A stretch of DNA of 64,000 nt from Archegozetes longisetosus. Its lineage: Eukaryota; Arthropoda; Arachnida; Sarcoptiformes; Trhypochthoniidae. Positions within the stretch are counted from its first letter, which is position 1; the number at the start of each line of letters is the position of its first letter. The notes below the pieces were generated by a model. That model had not been told where the DNA came from, ran no database searches, and was given only the letters and a program-made list of their open reading frames with translations. Below, in pieces: positions 10,910 to 21,279 of the stretch. The DNA lies in contig JAEMBT020000004.1 in the NCBI GenBank assembly GCA_018873245.2, forward strand, positions 6,062,573-6,126,572, in the 5' to 3' direction. A program made the position numbers and the translations under genes.

Positions 10910-12000
10910 ATGGCTGATAACGAAGAGAAGGTATCAAATCTTATCTCGATCACTAACTCTTCTTTGTATTAATTATTCTTCTACTTCTAAAGCGATTGCA
11001 ATACAAATATCAGATATGGTTTAGTCGTCGAGCTCCTGGAAAACTCCAGCCCAACCAGTCCTATGACCAGAATCTGAAGCCAATCGCTACTTTCGGAACA
11101 GTTGAACAGTTTTGGTCAGTCTACTCACACCTGATTCGCCCCAACGAACTCTCCGGTCATTGCGATCTTCATATATTCAAGTATGGAATTAAACCGCTTT
11201 GGGAAGTAAGACAACTGCGTCACTATACCTCAATTTATGCTCTTGTTTACTATTTATTGATTGTTTTGTTTTGTTCTACAATAAGGACGAAGCAAACAAA
11301 GATGGCGGCAAATGGATAGTACGACTGCGTAAAGGTATACTCATTCTTTATAGTCTTGACATCTATTGCATTGGTGTTAACACAATGTTTAAAACTTAAT
11401 TTGATTTAGTATTAAACCTTAGTTTTTTGTAACAATTAAGCCAATACATGTTGAGTTTTGTATATTAATGCTTCACAAAGCGAAAACACCAAAGTTTATT
11501 AGTTATTAAATGAACATGATTTGAATAATTATCAGGTTTGGCATCTCGCTGCTGGGAAAATCTACTGTTAGCACTTCTTGGTATGTCATCTGTCAGTCAA
11601 TTAGTTTTCTTAAGATCTATTAACTATTTCTACAATCAATAGGCGAGCAGTTTATGGTTGGTGGAGAAATATGTGGAGCTGTTGTTTCGTGTCGTTTTCA
11701 AGGTTTCTATCACTTAGTTTCTAAAATCTCTTCATAAGTTTAAAACTTCCTAAACTTGTTTACCTTTGATTTAATTAATACGAAAGTACTAAGTGTTTAA
11801 TTTTGCAATACTCTAATTACAAAATAGAGGATATAATAAGTGTCTGGAATCGAACAGCAAGCGATCAGACAACAACAGTTCGGATAAGGGACACATTGAA
11901 GCGAGTTTTGAATTTGCCGCCAAACACAATAATGGAATACAAATATCACTGCGATTCGTTGAAAGATAATACGAGTTATAGAAACACTTTCGTCAGATAA
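10910..12000 (+). CDS. EIF4E2: eIF4E-homologous protein 4EHP (eIF4E2)
   Basis: Six exons: 10910-10930, 10993-11205, 11286-11334, 11536-11580, 11643-11702, 11828-12000; 186 residues. 4EHP binds the mRNA cap without recruiting eIF4G and represses translation with partners such as GIGYF. Typical segments: QIWFSRRAPGK, TVEQFWSVYSHLIRP, GGKWIVRLRKG, ICGAVVSCRFQ, IISVWNRTASDQ and LKRVLNLPPNTIMEYKYH. The first coding exon is only 21 bp (MADNEEK) followed by a donor GTATCA and an in-phase acceptor at 10992. I infer it because the second exon has no ATG; it fits family N-termini poorly conserved in this part. The gene is divergent from LCMT1 and its stop lies 81 bp before the MOSPD start. Confidence 0.9.
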
Positions 12001-12081
12001 TAACATTACAAAATTTCATTCTATTATTATTATTATGTATTACGCATTTGTTTATTCTTCAGTTTAATACTAATAAAAATC

Positions 12082-12885
12082 ATGAGTAACTCTATTCCTG
12101 TCTTTGTTTTTCCCAATGAAATCAATTATTCGCCTAAAATTCTTACGCAAACTATCACTCTCTACAATCCCTACGATTTTCATCTTAAGTATTCGAGTAA
12201 TCATTCTTTTTATCCTTTTCTTTACTACTATTTAAATAATCCGTTCTTTTCATTGTTTTGAACTACAGTTTTGTGCACAAAACCAAATGCGTTCTCTCTT
12301 TCATGTTCTGAAGGAGTAATTCGTTCGCGTTATTGTATAGATATGTGAGTTGCTATTTATTTACATTATTTACATTAATCTTTCAAAACTTGATTTATTT
12401 TATTCTTTATTTCAAGTCTTATTCGGCTATTAGATCAGTCTATTAATGATGAAAAGTTTTTGATTGAAGTCAAAGAGTTACCGATTAGTCCAAATGTAAG
12501 TAAATTGGGACAAAAAAAGATTAATGTATCCAAAAGAAACTGCGACTTGGAAACTCACGACTCCGAAGAACAGTCCAACTTCTCTCCTATTGTTCAAACT
12601 CAAGCTTCAGAGATTAATTCCAGAGAATTCAATCGTAACCAAATTAACCCCAAGTTTTCCAATCAGCTGATGGCGTATTTCGTGGCATTTATTTGTATTT
12701 TAGTTTTATTACTACCACACGAAAACTCCCAAAATAGTTGGTTTACCATATGTTTTACGCATAAACTAGTCGTGAGTTTTACTGACTTATCGTGACTTAT
12801 TTTTTGACTAATTTATTGTTTTTGTATGACGTTATAGGTCTCTTATATTTTAGGTCTATTAACTGTCGTCATTCTCAGAAATTGA
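12082..12885 (+). CDS. MOSPD1: Motile-sperm-domain protein MOSPD1/3-like
   Basis: Four exons: 12082-12196, 12269-12344, 12417-12771, 12838-12885; 197 residues. An N-terminal MSP domain (PVFVFPNEINY, LTQTITLYNPYDFHLKYS, FSLSCSEGVIRSRYCIDI) is followed by a polar linker and two C-terminal membrane segments (LMAYFVAFICILVLLLP and LVVSYILGLLTVVILRN). Small MOSPD proteins are tail-anchored ER proteins that bind conventional and unconventional FFAT motifs at membrane contact sites. The last exon is 48 bp and matches the MOSPD1/3 ending closely. Start: first ATG, directly before the MSP strand. It lies 81 bp after the 4EHP stop on the same strand, so promoter and upstream polyadenylation site must share that space. 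Confidence 0.9.
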
Positions 12886-14430
12886 TTGTTTGTTTTATAG
12901 TCAAAGTTTTAATAAATCAATTTTTTTAACCCTTTTGAGTTTTCTAATCTTTTATATCAAATTCGTTGAGTCAAACACTAGTAAAGAGCAATTATGTATT
13001 AAAGATAGATTATCTAAAGACAGATTCAGGAGTCTACCAACCGATGCCAAAAACTCTTTTATGACATAACATCTTGTCATATGATTTCTGATACAGCCAA
13101 CAATAAAAACTGATCAGAAGATATGTGGAAGTTAGTTCTTCAATAGAGATAAATAATTTGTAATAACATTTTGTATATCTATTCAAATGATTACAATAAG
13201 GAAAATATCATACTTAAAACGCTAAAGAAATCTAAAACAAGTTATAATAAGTTGGTTTCCTAAGCCTTTCGAAATCACTTTGAAAATGTTTCATTGTTAT
13301 TCGTCAAACTTAATTAGCATTAATATTGCGTTCAAATTTTCATCATGTCATTCGAACTTTCCTCTATTAAACTAATTTTTAAAAGACAAACTCGCGCATA
13401 CGTTTGGTCAGCCTTTTTATATGCTGTTTCGTACATCATATCACACGATACTCATACCATCGAAGTATTTTCATGATCGATTGGCAAAGACTTTTGAATC
13501 TGACCGTCAGAGTAATTGACTAAATTGTACAAAAATTGGTATTAAGATTGATGAATACTGTAAATTGTATATTATTATAAGAACCTTGACGTGAACTCAT
13601 AATACCAAGTTCATGTCAAAGTATAGTTTGAGCACAATATAGTTTAGCACAAAATACTGATATTTTTCTTATTTTATAAATTTGTTTTTATTTCAATTGA
13701 TTATTAACTCATAAAACGTAAATGCTTTCGATTGTTATTCAAAAAATTCCTATTGTTGCATCTAAAGGCCTGTTTTGAGTTGATGATGAAATAAACGCTA
13801 TTTTTCCTAAACTTGATTCCTTAGTACTTTTGCCTAAAGTTATCGGAACAGTTTTTAAGATCAATTCTATAGACATAATAGTAAAAATTTCAAATGTATG
13901 TTTATTTACTCGAAACACTAATCACTGTAATTGTTACAAATTGATACAAACAGTTATTATTAAGAAATTAAATTAATCGAAACCTTAACCTATTTTTCAA
14001 GAACTCAATTATTGGAACAATTACTGATAGTGATAGGCATATACTAGCTTTGAGCTGTTCTTTTGATCATTGAGCTGAGTTTTTAGCTCGAGCTTCAAGC
14101 TCAAAATTAACTCTATAACTATAAGTGTCTCTTAGAAATCTTTTTCAGAACTTAAATCAACATGAAAAATATCACGGAGGCATAGATGTAACTAAAAACA
14201 CTGTAAAAGTTGCGTTAGATTACATCTTATTCTGAAAAGTTCAAATCACCTTAAGCTAGCCTTCAACTCGAACTTGAAACTCGAGCTTAAAGCTCGGGAT
14301 TTTCAGTTATAACCTGTCATTATAATACTTATGAATCGATTGACTTGGCAACTCTCAAGTCTTATCTGAATTAACATGACGCAAGAGACATCTATTGTCT
14401 GACATTTTCTTAGTGTTTTGATTGATTAAG
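12886..14430. other. Intergenic region, 1.5 kb
   Basis: A+T-rich, without a recognisable gene. It contains the inverted repeat at 14071-14302 and otherwise nothing I can name. Confidence 0.5.
14071..14302. repeat. Imperfect inverted repeat (AGCTCGAG-rich arms), possible MITE
   Basis: The left arm around 14074-14105 (TTTTAGCTCGAGCTTCAAGC) is repeated in reverse complement around 14261-14302 (TTTAAGCTCGAGTTTCAAGT), separated by about 155 bp. This resembles a small non-autonomous fold-back element; no coding capacity, and no clear target duplication seen. Confidence 0.5.
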
Positions 14431-14999
14431 ATGTCGAAAATATTTTTAGGAATATCTTTTTCGATTTTCGTCATTTTGACGGCAAGGGATCTAATGCTTC
14501 CGAACGAAGATAACAACAATATAGAGAAATCCTCTCAAGTTTTCGTTCAATTTTGTTATTCGTGAGGGTATTCCCGAGCCTTCGAAGAACTGTCGCATAT
14601 ATTGGTGTCGAACGGGATTTCAGTCAGTGGAAATCACTTTAATCCCGGCTTCATTAGGACTAAATTGGCCAAAATTATTTCTTTACTTAAATTCTTACTG
14701 ATCATAGCCTTAATCGCAAACATTGATTTAGATTTTGAATTTTGGCGTTATTTGGCTCGAAATAAAATCCACTCTATTCTTATTATTTGGTTTATCTGCA
14801 ATTGGCTCGAGTCTAGTCTCATGTCTTCGGGAGCTTTCGAAGTCTTCTGTAAAGGTAGGCAATAACCACAACTCTATTTAATTGTTATTTAACCGTTTTC
14901 GCTCTCCTTTCAGATGAACTGATATTTTCGAAAATGAAAACAAACCAAGTCCCAAACACACACCAACTGTTAGCGCGAATTCACCAATGTCTTAAATGA
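14431..14999 (+). CDS. SELENOT: Selenoprotein T (in-frame TGA = selenocysteine)
   Basis: Two exons: 14431-14854 and 14914-14999; 169 residues counting Sec. A plain ORF search breaks the gene at the TGA at 14563-14565, but the reading continues in frame with a clear SelT sequence: hydrophobic N-terminus, redox motif C-Y-S-U, then GYSRAFEELSHILVSNG, a hydrophobic pair of segments around SLLKFLLIIALIA, and NWLESSLMSSGAFEVFCKDE. SelT is an ER-membrane thioredoxin-fold oxidoreductase linked to Ca2+ homeostasis. A SECIS-like hairpin lies 12 bp after the stop, as required to decode the TGA. The gene is convergent with Mtl. Confidence 0.92.
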
Positions 15000-15011
15000 T
15001 GAAACTTTTGA

Positions 15012-15084
15012 TTCACCAATTAAATGACTTCTTTTCAGCAAAATTTCTTAACAGGAAAACTGAATCGAATGAGGAATTAGTGAA
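15012..15084 (+). promoter_or_regulatory. SECIS element of selenoprotein T
   Basis: In the 3' UTR. Helix I: TTCAC(C)AATT at 15012-15021 pairs with AATT(A)GTGAA at 15075-15084. Then the non-Watson-Crick quartet ATGA (15024-15027) faces TGAG (15070-15073). Helix II has TTC/GAA and TTCAG/CTGAA around a small internal loop. Twelve bases after the ATGA comes an unpaired AAAA at the start of the apical loop (15040-15043). All landmarks of a SECIS (quartet, 11-12-nt spacing, apical AA) are present; pairing was done by eye. Confidence 0.85.
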
Positions 15085-15194
15085 TTTAAATAAGCTTTTT
15101 ATTATTATTTTGTAATAAATTATCATATGAGTTAATAAATATTATAAGACTTTATTAAATATTATATAATTCAAATATTTTTAAGTAATGAAAT

Positions 15195-16833
15195 TCACAT
15201 TAATTTGCATTTTTTGCGTTTAATGTGATTATTAGTCGGGAAAATGACTGAACGAACGGCTTCGTCGAAAACATGTTTTAACCCACGCTGAGTCAAAGCT
15301 GAACACTCGAGATATTTGATGGCTTTGATCTTCGCGGCCATTTTTATTCCTTGTTCTCTACGAATGACTTGTTGTCCGTTTTGTGCTAACATCGCAATGG
15401 TTTCCCTGTCATCGCGTAAATCGATTTTAGTTCCGACTAGTATTATGGGGACATCACTGCAATGATGTCTGATTTCTGGCACCCATTTCACTACCACGTT
15501 TTCCAACTGTTCATTAATTAAAGTTACAATTATGTCACACTTTCATCATACAGCAAAACCTGTCTAACTCTGACGTGTAGGTCAGTAGTTTTGAGAAGTG
15601 ATCTTTAAAAAGAATATAAAAATGCCACAATAACATGACATCAACTGTTATTGATTTTTAAAAACCACTCTTAACCGCATGTTTCGCTGTGACTAAACTT
15701 ACTGAAGATGGTGAAACAACCGAAAAACATACTAAAAATACGTCAGTCTATAAAAATCGAAAAAGAATTCAAAGAAATCGTGACTAATCAACCAATGAGT
15801 CATTGGTTACCTGAGGATATGAAAGTGGTCTCAAGCGGTCGTAATCTTCTTGTCCCGCAGTGTCCCAAAGACCTAAAGAAACTGTTTGTCCATCACAAGT
15901 GACTAATGACGAGTAATTGTCGAAACTGCAGATTAGTTTCAGACCAAAATTATGGAAAAATGAAGAAGAAATAGTCAATACTTTGATCGGAAAACAGGTT
16001 CATAAAATAGTGATTATTATTGAAAGATTGAAAGTTATGTTGTCTCTATAGCGCATCAGTAACTTGGCTTTACAGCGAACCTGTGCTTTATTGTTGCAGA
16101 TCACGCTCACTAATACTCCTCATGAGTTCAAGTTTAGGTTAGCATAAGTCTTACCAAACTTAAGCTCAATTCACACATGAGCCTCATTTATAACAATACA
16201 GCACTCATCTGTTGTCAAGCCTTTAGCTCTTATAGTTTTGAAGTCTAGGCAGTCTTTCAGATTAGTTAGAGTTTGAGAAAATTGTTTCATTTTTCAATCA
16301 TACTGAACTACACTTGGTGGTTATAAGAATTGGTAATCAACTTGCGATTAACAGTGTAAAATATTGGTTATAACTTTATTTTGTATGAGTTACTAGTGAT
16401 TTGATTCAAAACTATGATTTCAACAGACTTCTTTTGTTATTCTAACTGTACTCAAAGTGCTTAAAGACACCAAAATAACTTTTTTAAAACTTTCATTAAA
16501 TATAAATAATTGGAAATATGAAAGAAAAGAAGGAAAATAAAAGATAGTAAAAATAAAATAGAAAACAATATCTTAACAATAGATGAATAAAAGAAATAAA
16601 CATTAGTTTCATACACAGTCGGAACATATTCTCCCGGAAATGAATCGGTCTGTCATTCAATCCAATCAATAAATAATACAATGAATGAATTAATGAATGA
16701 AAACACATTGTGACAATATATTTCGAACCGTGAATGAGATGAGAAGACAAGTCTTGCCAACAGTTCCGTCTCCGACGACTACGCACTTAACGGCACGCGA
16801 GGCACTTCTGGTCTCCCGAATCGAAGCATTCAT
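15195..16833 (-). CDS. Mtl: Rac-like small GTPase, Mig-2-like (Mtl)
   Basis: Five exons: 16833-16729, 16649-16615, 15925-15811, 15746-15702, 15506-15195; 203 residues. All Rho-family elements are present: P-loop GDGTVGKTC, switch [54 protein letters not shown], polybasic KRKK and a CAAX box CKLM, so it should be prenylated and membrane-bound. The [10 protein letters not shown] form, [17 protein letters not shown] and [11 protein letters not shown] favour Mig-2/Mtl over Rac1 or Cdc42. Family role: actin control in cell and axon migration, downstream of DOCK-type GEFs. The donor of exon 1 (GTTCGA) is weak; exons 2 (35 bp) and 4 (45 bp) are very small but fit phase and sequence exactly. Confidence 0.9.
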
Positions 16834-18736
16834 TTTATCACTATTTCTAATGATAGTTAAATTGTTCAACGAGTCTAAGTGTTTCTAATCTCAATGCAAT
16901 AGTATAGTGATCGCACGCCTATTGTTGTCGGCCATAACTGAGTGTCTGGCTTTTTATGGGCTTCAAAAAGTCATCCAATAGTGAGTCAATAGAGAAAGAG
17001 AGCATCAGTTGAGAGCACGCGCTAATAGAACACAGATTTATATTATTAGAAATTATTTCATATCTAATATTTTATTACTTTTTGAGGAGCACACATAAAA
17101 AGTAGAAATAAGGGACAGTTGAAAGGACAACTAACAATTTGCTCATGTTTCAAACTTGAACCATTTTCACAATTTTTTATTAAAGTTGAAAATAACCAGC
17201 ACTTTTGAATGCATGCAACCACAAGTCTTTGTATATAATAAGTGTTTCCGGTCTGAAGTTTGTTTGAAAATCAACCCTAACCTTCAAACTAAACTATATT
17301 TACTGGATTTAGAGTTCAAATTTGTGTTTATGATTCTATATATATTGATAGACCAAACAATTTATCACACGAATATTAGTCTCCTATTTTGTAGATAAAT
17401 TTAGTGTTATTGCATTCACTCTTTACTTTAGTTCATAAGTTTAAGTGAGCATCACTTAAAGTCAGCTTAGTTGTCAATCAAAACTGAAGTCAAAAACTTC
17501 AAACCCTAACATCACTACTTACAAACAAAAATCCTGTAGCTCTGTAGCTAGTCTGGGATCATTTTGCTTCTATTTATGGTACTATTAATACACTACAGGA
17601 CTTGCAATTTTGTACTAGTGAGCTGTTATTTGTCGGCAGTCTTTAGCAGTGCGTAAAATTAACTAAACTCTAGCTTTTTAGATAGTATTTTAATCTTGTT
17701 TTATAGACACTATACTATGAAATCGATACTTCTCCACCTTAAACATATACCTCACTGTATATAATTTTAATTAGTCGACTGTTTAGAATAAGTAAATCGT
17801 CATTATGTTATCAATAAACAGTTCAATATTTTGCAAATCAAATGTTCAGCTTAAAAAGGACTTAGTAACGAAAAAACATAAGTTGAGTATAGGTTCTAGT
17901 TAAGAATATTTGTTCTACACGAAAGTATGTCTTAAGTGCTTTACTTTTAGATTTGATAGACTCACTATCAGACTAACATTGAAATAATATCCCACTGAAA
18001 TGAGATACAAGTCGTAATCATTTAATTGATCACCAAAAAAATAATATTCATATAAGAAACCTGTTTTTGAATATTTTCTTATCAAACTTATGTCTAAAAC
18101 TGTTTATAATTAAAGTAATTTTAATCATTAGTTTTGTCATTCACTCTACATATGAACGAGTCTTATTGATGAGAAATTCAAAATTATACCGCCATTAATG
18201 TACATTTATTCAATTAGTCACAAGTTTTGCAAATGACTAAGGCAAAAAGCTATTCACAATCAGATATATCTGTTGGCAACTTTTCGTTTCTGTTCTAAAA
18301 TATAAGAGATTGCATTTTGCCCTAATCATTAGGACAAAAAAAACAGCCCGTCAGAACAAAACTTTAGTTCTGCTCAATCTAATGGTGTCATAGATTAACG
18401 CCAATTCAAAATTATCTGAAACTGGCCACAGAAATATGGCTTTCTTCTTCGTCAGTAGCACAAAGTGCAATATGAGCCATCATTACATATCAAAGCTTAT
18501 ACCTATTTACAGCATTTCATTTCAAAACAAATTGCAAAAAAATTTAGTGTTTTTGTTTAATCAAATCTATTATGTGAATTGATATTTCAAAATTTGATTA
18601 ATTTTACATTTATTTAGATTTTGAGACAAAATGCTAGTTAAGCGCTCGGCAACAAAGTTCAAAAAGTTTTCGTCAGACTTGAATCAATTAGAGCCCAACG
18701 CATGCGCTTTCAAGCTATCGATTCATTGATTAAATT
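16834..18736. other. Intergenic region, 1.9 kb, divergent promoters of Mtl and AMBRA1
   Basis: A+T-rich with no supported gene. An upstream ATG at 18631 opens a 32-codon reading frame ending at 18729, just before the AMBRA1 start; it could act as an upstream ORF if transcribed. Nothing else recognised. Confidence 0.45.
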
Positions 18737-21274
18737 ATGAAAAATTTAGTGCAATTGTTATTAAGGAGAGAAATCGGTATTAAAGCCGATGGACATATAT
18801 CCCTATTTTGCGAAGACAGATGTGCTCGCGATCGATACCGAGAAACCAAATGTCGCGTTCCTCATTCAGGTCTGAATTATCTTATTATTTGCATAAATAT
18901 TGATCAACGTCCCAATCATAACAATTGTTCACTAATTATATTTAATCTATAGTTCGGTCAACATTTGTCGTTGCATTCAGCCCTTGTGGTCAAAGTGTAG
19001 CCTCAGCTCATGGTGACCATCGGATCTATTTGTTTGATATCACAACTGGTCGTAAACTCAAGACACTCGTCGGTCATTCAAGAACTCCATGGAGTCTGGT
19101 TTGCATTTCATTAATCGATGTATTGGTAGAGTTTTATATTATTAACTGATTGTTTATACTGAAGGTCTGGCACCCAATCAATAGCCAACTGTTGGCGTCT
19201 GGATGTTTGGCCGGGGAAATAAGGATTTGGTTCATAACTCAACAAAACTGTTCGACTGTTTATTCTGTTGATACTTATAATGGTTTCTATTCTATTCTTA
19301 TTCTTTTAGTTATTGTTGCAAAACATGCGCTCTTCATATTTATAGGACTCTTTAGCATTTAATGAGCGCATGGTTTACAACAATTCATTTGAGGTTTCGA
19401 TTTATTCATGAAATGTAATGTTTTGTTAATAACGATTTTAGTGATGAATTGCGTGGCATCACTTGCATTTCACCCGTCGGAACGAATTCTGTAAGTACTA
19501 TTAGTATATAGATCTAAACGCCAAGTCAGCACTTGATCAATTAGAATAGTCTCACTTTCTCTGGATATTGACTGTAGTCTAACATCAATTTCATGTTATG
19601 TATTGTTGTATTGCACGAGCCACTAGTATTATATCGTTTAAGCACTATTAGTGTTCAATTAATTGGGAATGTCTCTCATTCTTTAATAGTTTGATCGCAT
19701 CGTCTAATGAAATGCATTATTGGGACTGGTCTCGAGACAAACCTGTTATCACCTTAAGAACTAATAGCGAACAACAGAGAATACGTTTGGTTCGTTGGAG
19801 CCAAACATCTCTTATCACAGGTTTTAGAAGACAATATAAAAACCAAAACGTTGTAATTAATTCACTTTGTTCTATATTTAAAGGAATTTCAAATTTACCA
19901 CAAGTTCAATGTTCTAATGACTCACTCGATCGAAAACATTCACTTTTATCAAGAATTGTTGGAATTTATCGCAATTCTATTGATGACAATAATAGTAATA
20001 ATAATCGTTTACAGTCCGTTATGCAATCAATAGATCAACAGTTGGTTTCAAATGACAACATATCGACTTCTATTTTATCTTCACTTTCAACTCTTCAATC
20101 ATTACTCCAATCGTCACAACAATCAAATCTTTCAAATATTAATCAAATAAAGACAAGAATCACCCAAATAGTTGAGAAACTTTTATCTTTGACCAATTCT
20201 TCGGAGGAGAATCAGATTAGACAAAAAATCACAGATTCCTTGAATGACAACTCCTTAGCTCATTGTTTATGGTTAATACAAAAGGGCATACAATTATCGC
20301 GTCAAATGTCTTCCACTTCTCAGTCAAGTACCATTCCGCGAGTTGTTATTGAATCTATTGCTACAAATAGCGATCAATCAGGCATTGGGTTTCGACCTCG
20401 ATCTCCACCATTGAATGAAATGCGTTTAGTGCCTTCTAATTCTCGATCTCCACATCACATCTCATGGTTTCCCTATTTGTCACCGAATCCTTCGATACCA
20501 ATTGATTTTCGGCTTCAGTGTTGGCATCAAAACCAAATTCCAAACATTAAAGACTCGACCGCCAATATAGTGGCTGCCAAAGTTCGCATTCACAACGACG
20601 CTTCGGTCGACATATCACGTGACGGCCAGCTTTTGGTTTGTTTGGTGCCAAATGCTATCAATTGTGTCAATTTAAGCCTATACTCCTTATCATCAACCAG
20701 TTTCGGTCATTTGTTATGTCAGTGGAGTTTTGGATCGAATGCTATTTCGGTAAAAGTTCTGAATAAACAAGTTTTAAACATGTAATGACCAATTGTTTTG
20801 AATACGATTTAAGGTCTCTTTATCACCAACTTCACAATATGTTGTTGTCGGAGTCAGTAGCACATGTCGTACTCAAGGTTTGTAACTAAAAAGTTTCTCA
20901 CTCTGTAGTTGCAAATCGCGCGCACAACAAGCCCAACAAGGCTTATCTGAGTCCTGTTTGTGATCACATGAGTGCGATCTGCAACAATATAGGAGAGGAA
21001 AATTTATTTAAAACATTTAACTATTAATTTGAAACTTATTTTTTTGTGATAAGTAGTCGGAAACAATGTTCAACAAAACGACACAATCGGACAGATCTTC
21101 AAGCGAAAACATGAACTGTTGGAACACGTCCGAAATGTCGAAATATTACGGTCAGATTCGATAACTTCAGTCAATTCGATCAGATTTATGCCGAATTGTG
21201 GTCACGGATTAGTTTACGGCACAAATAGAGGCCAACTCGTGATAGCACGACCAGATGGCGACTCAAGTGTATGA
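18737..21274 (+). CDS. AMBRA1: AMBRA1-like WD40 autophagy / cullin-4 adaptor protein
   Basis: Seven exons: 18737-18869, 18953-19098, 19165-19282, 19442-19490, 19690-20749, 20814-20877, 21057-21274; 595 residues, less than half of human AMBRA1. N-terminal WD repeats match well (TFVVAFSPCGQSVASAHGD, GHSRTPWSL, ASGCLAGEIRIW, SNEMHYWDWSRDKPV, IRLVRW). A low-complexity Ser/Gln/Asn middle (~200-400) follows. The C-terminal propeller part returns with DASVDISRDGQLLVCLVPNA, FGSNAISVSLSPTSQYVVVGV and GHGLVYGTNRGQLVIARPDG. AMBRA1 is the DDB1-CUL4 substrate receptor for cyclin D and promotes Beclin-1 autophagy. The long disordered C-terminus of vertebrates is absent: the frame stops at TGA 21272-21274, which overlaps an ATG of the DOCK gene. 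Confidence 0.9.
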
Positions 21275-21279
21275 CCAAA

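Noticed and set aside
14563..14565. TGA as a nonsense mutation making SelT a pseudogene
   Set aside because: The position is the Sec site of the CxxU motif, the rest of the gene is intact and a SECIS follows.
18631..18729. First exon of AMBRA1 at the upstream ATG
   Set aside because: The frame stops at 18729 before joining; the ATG at 18737 gives the family-like start MKNLVQLLLRRE. It may be an upstream ORF.
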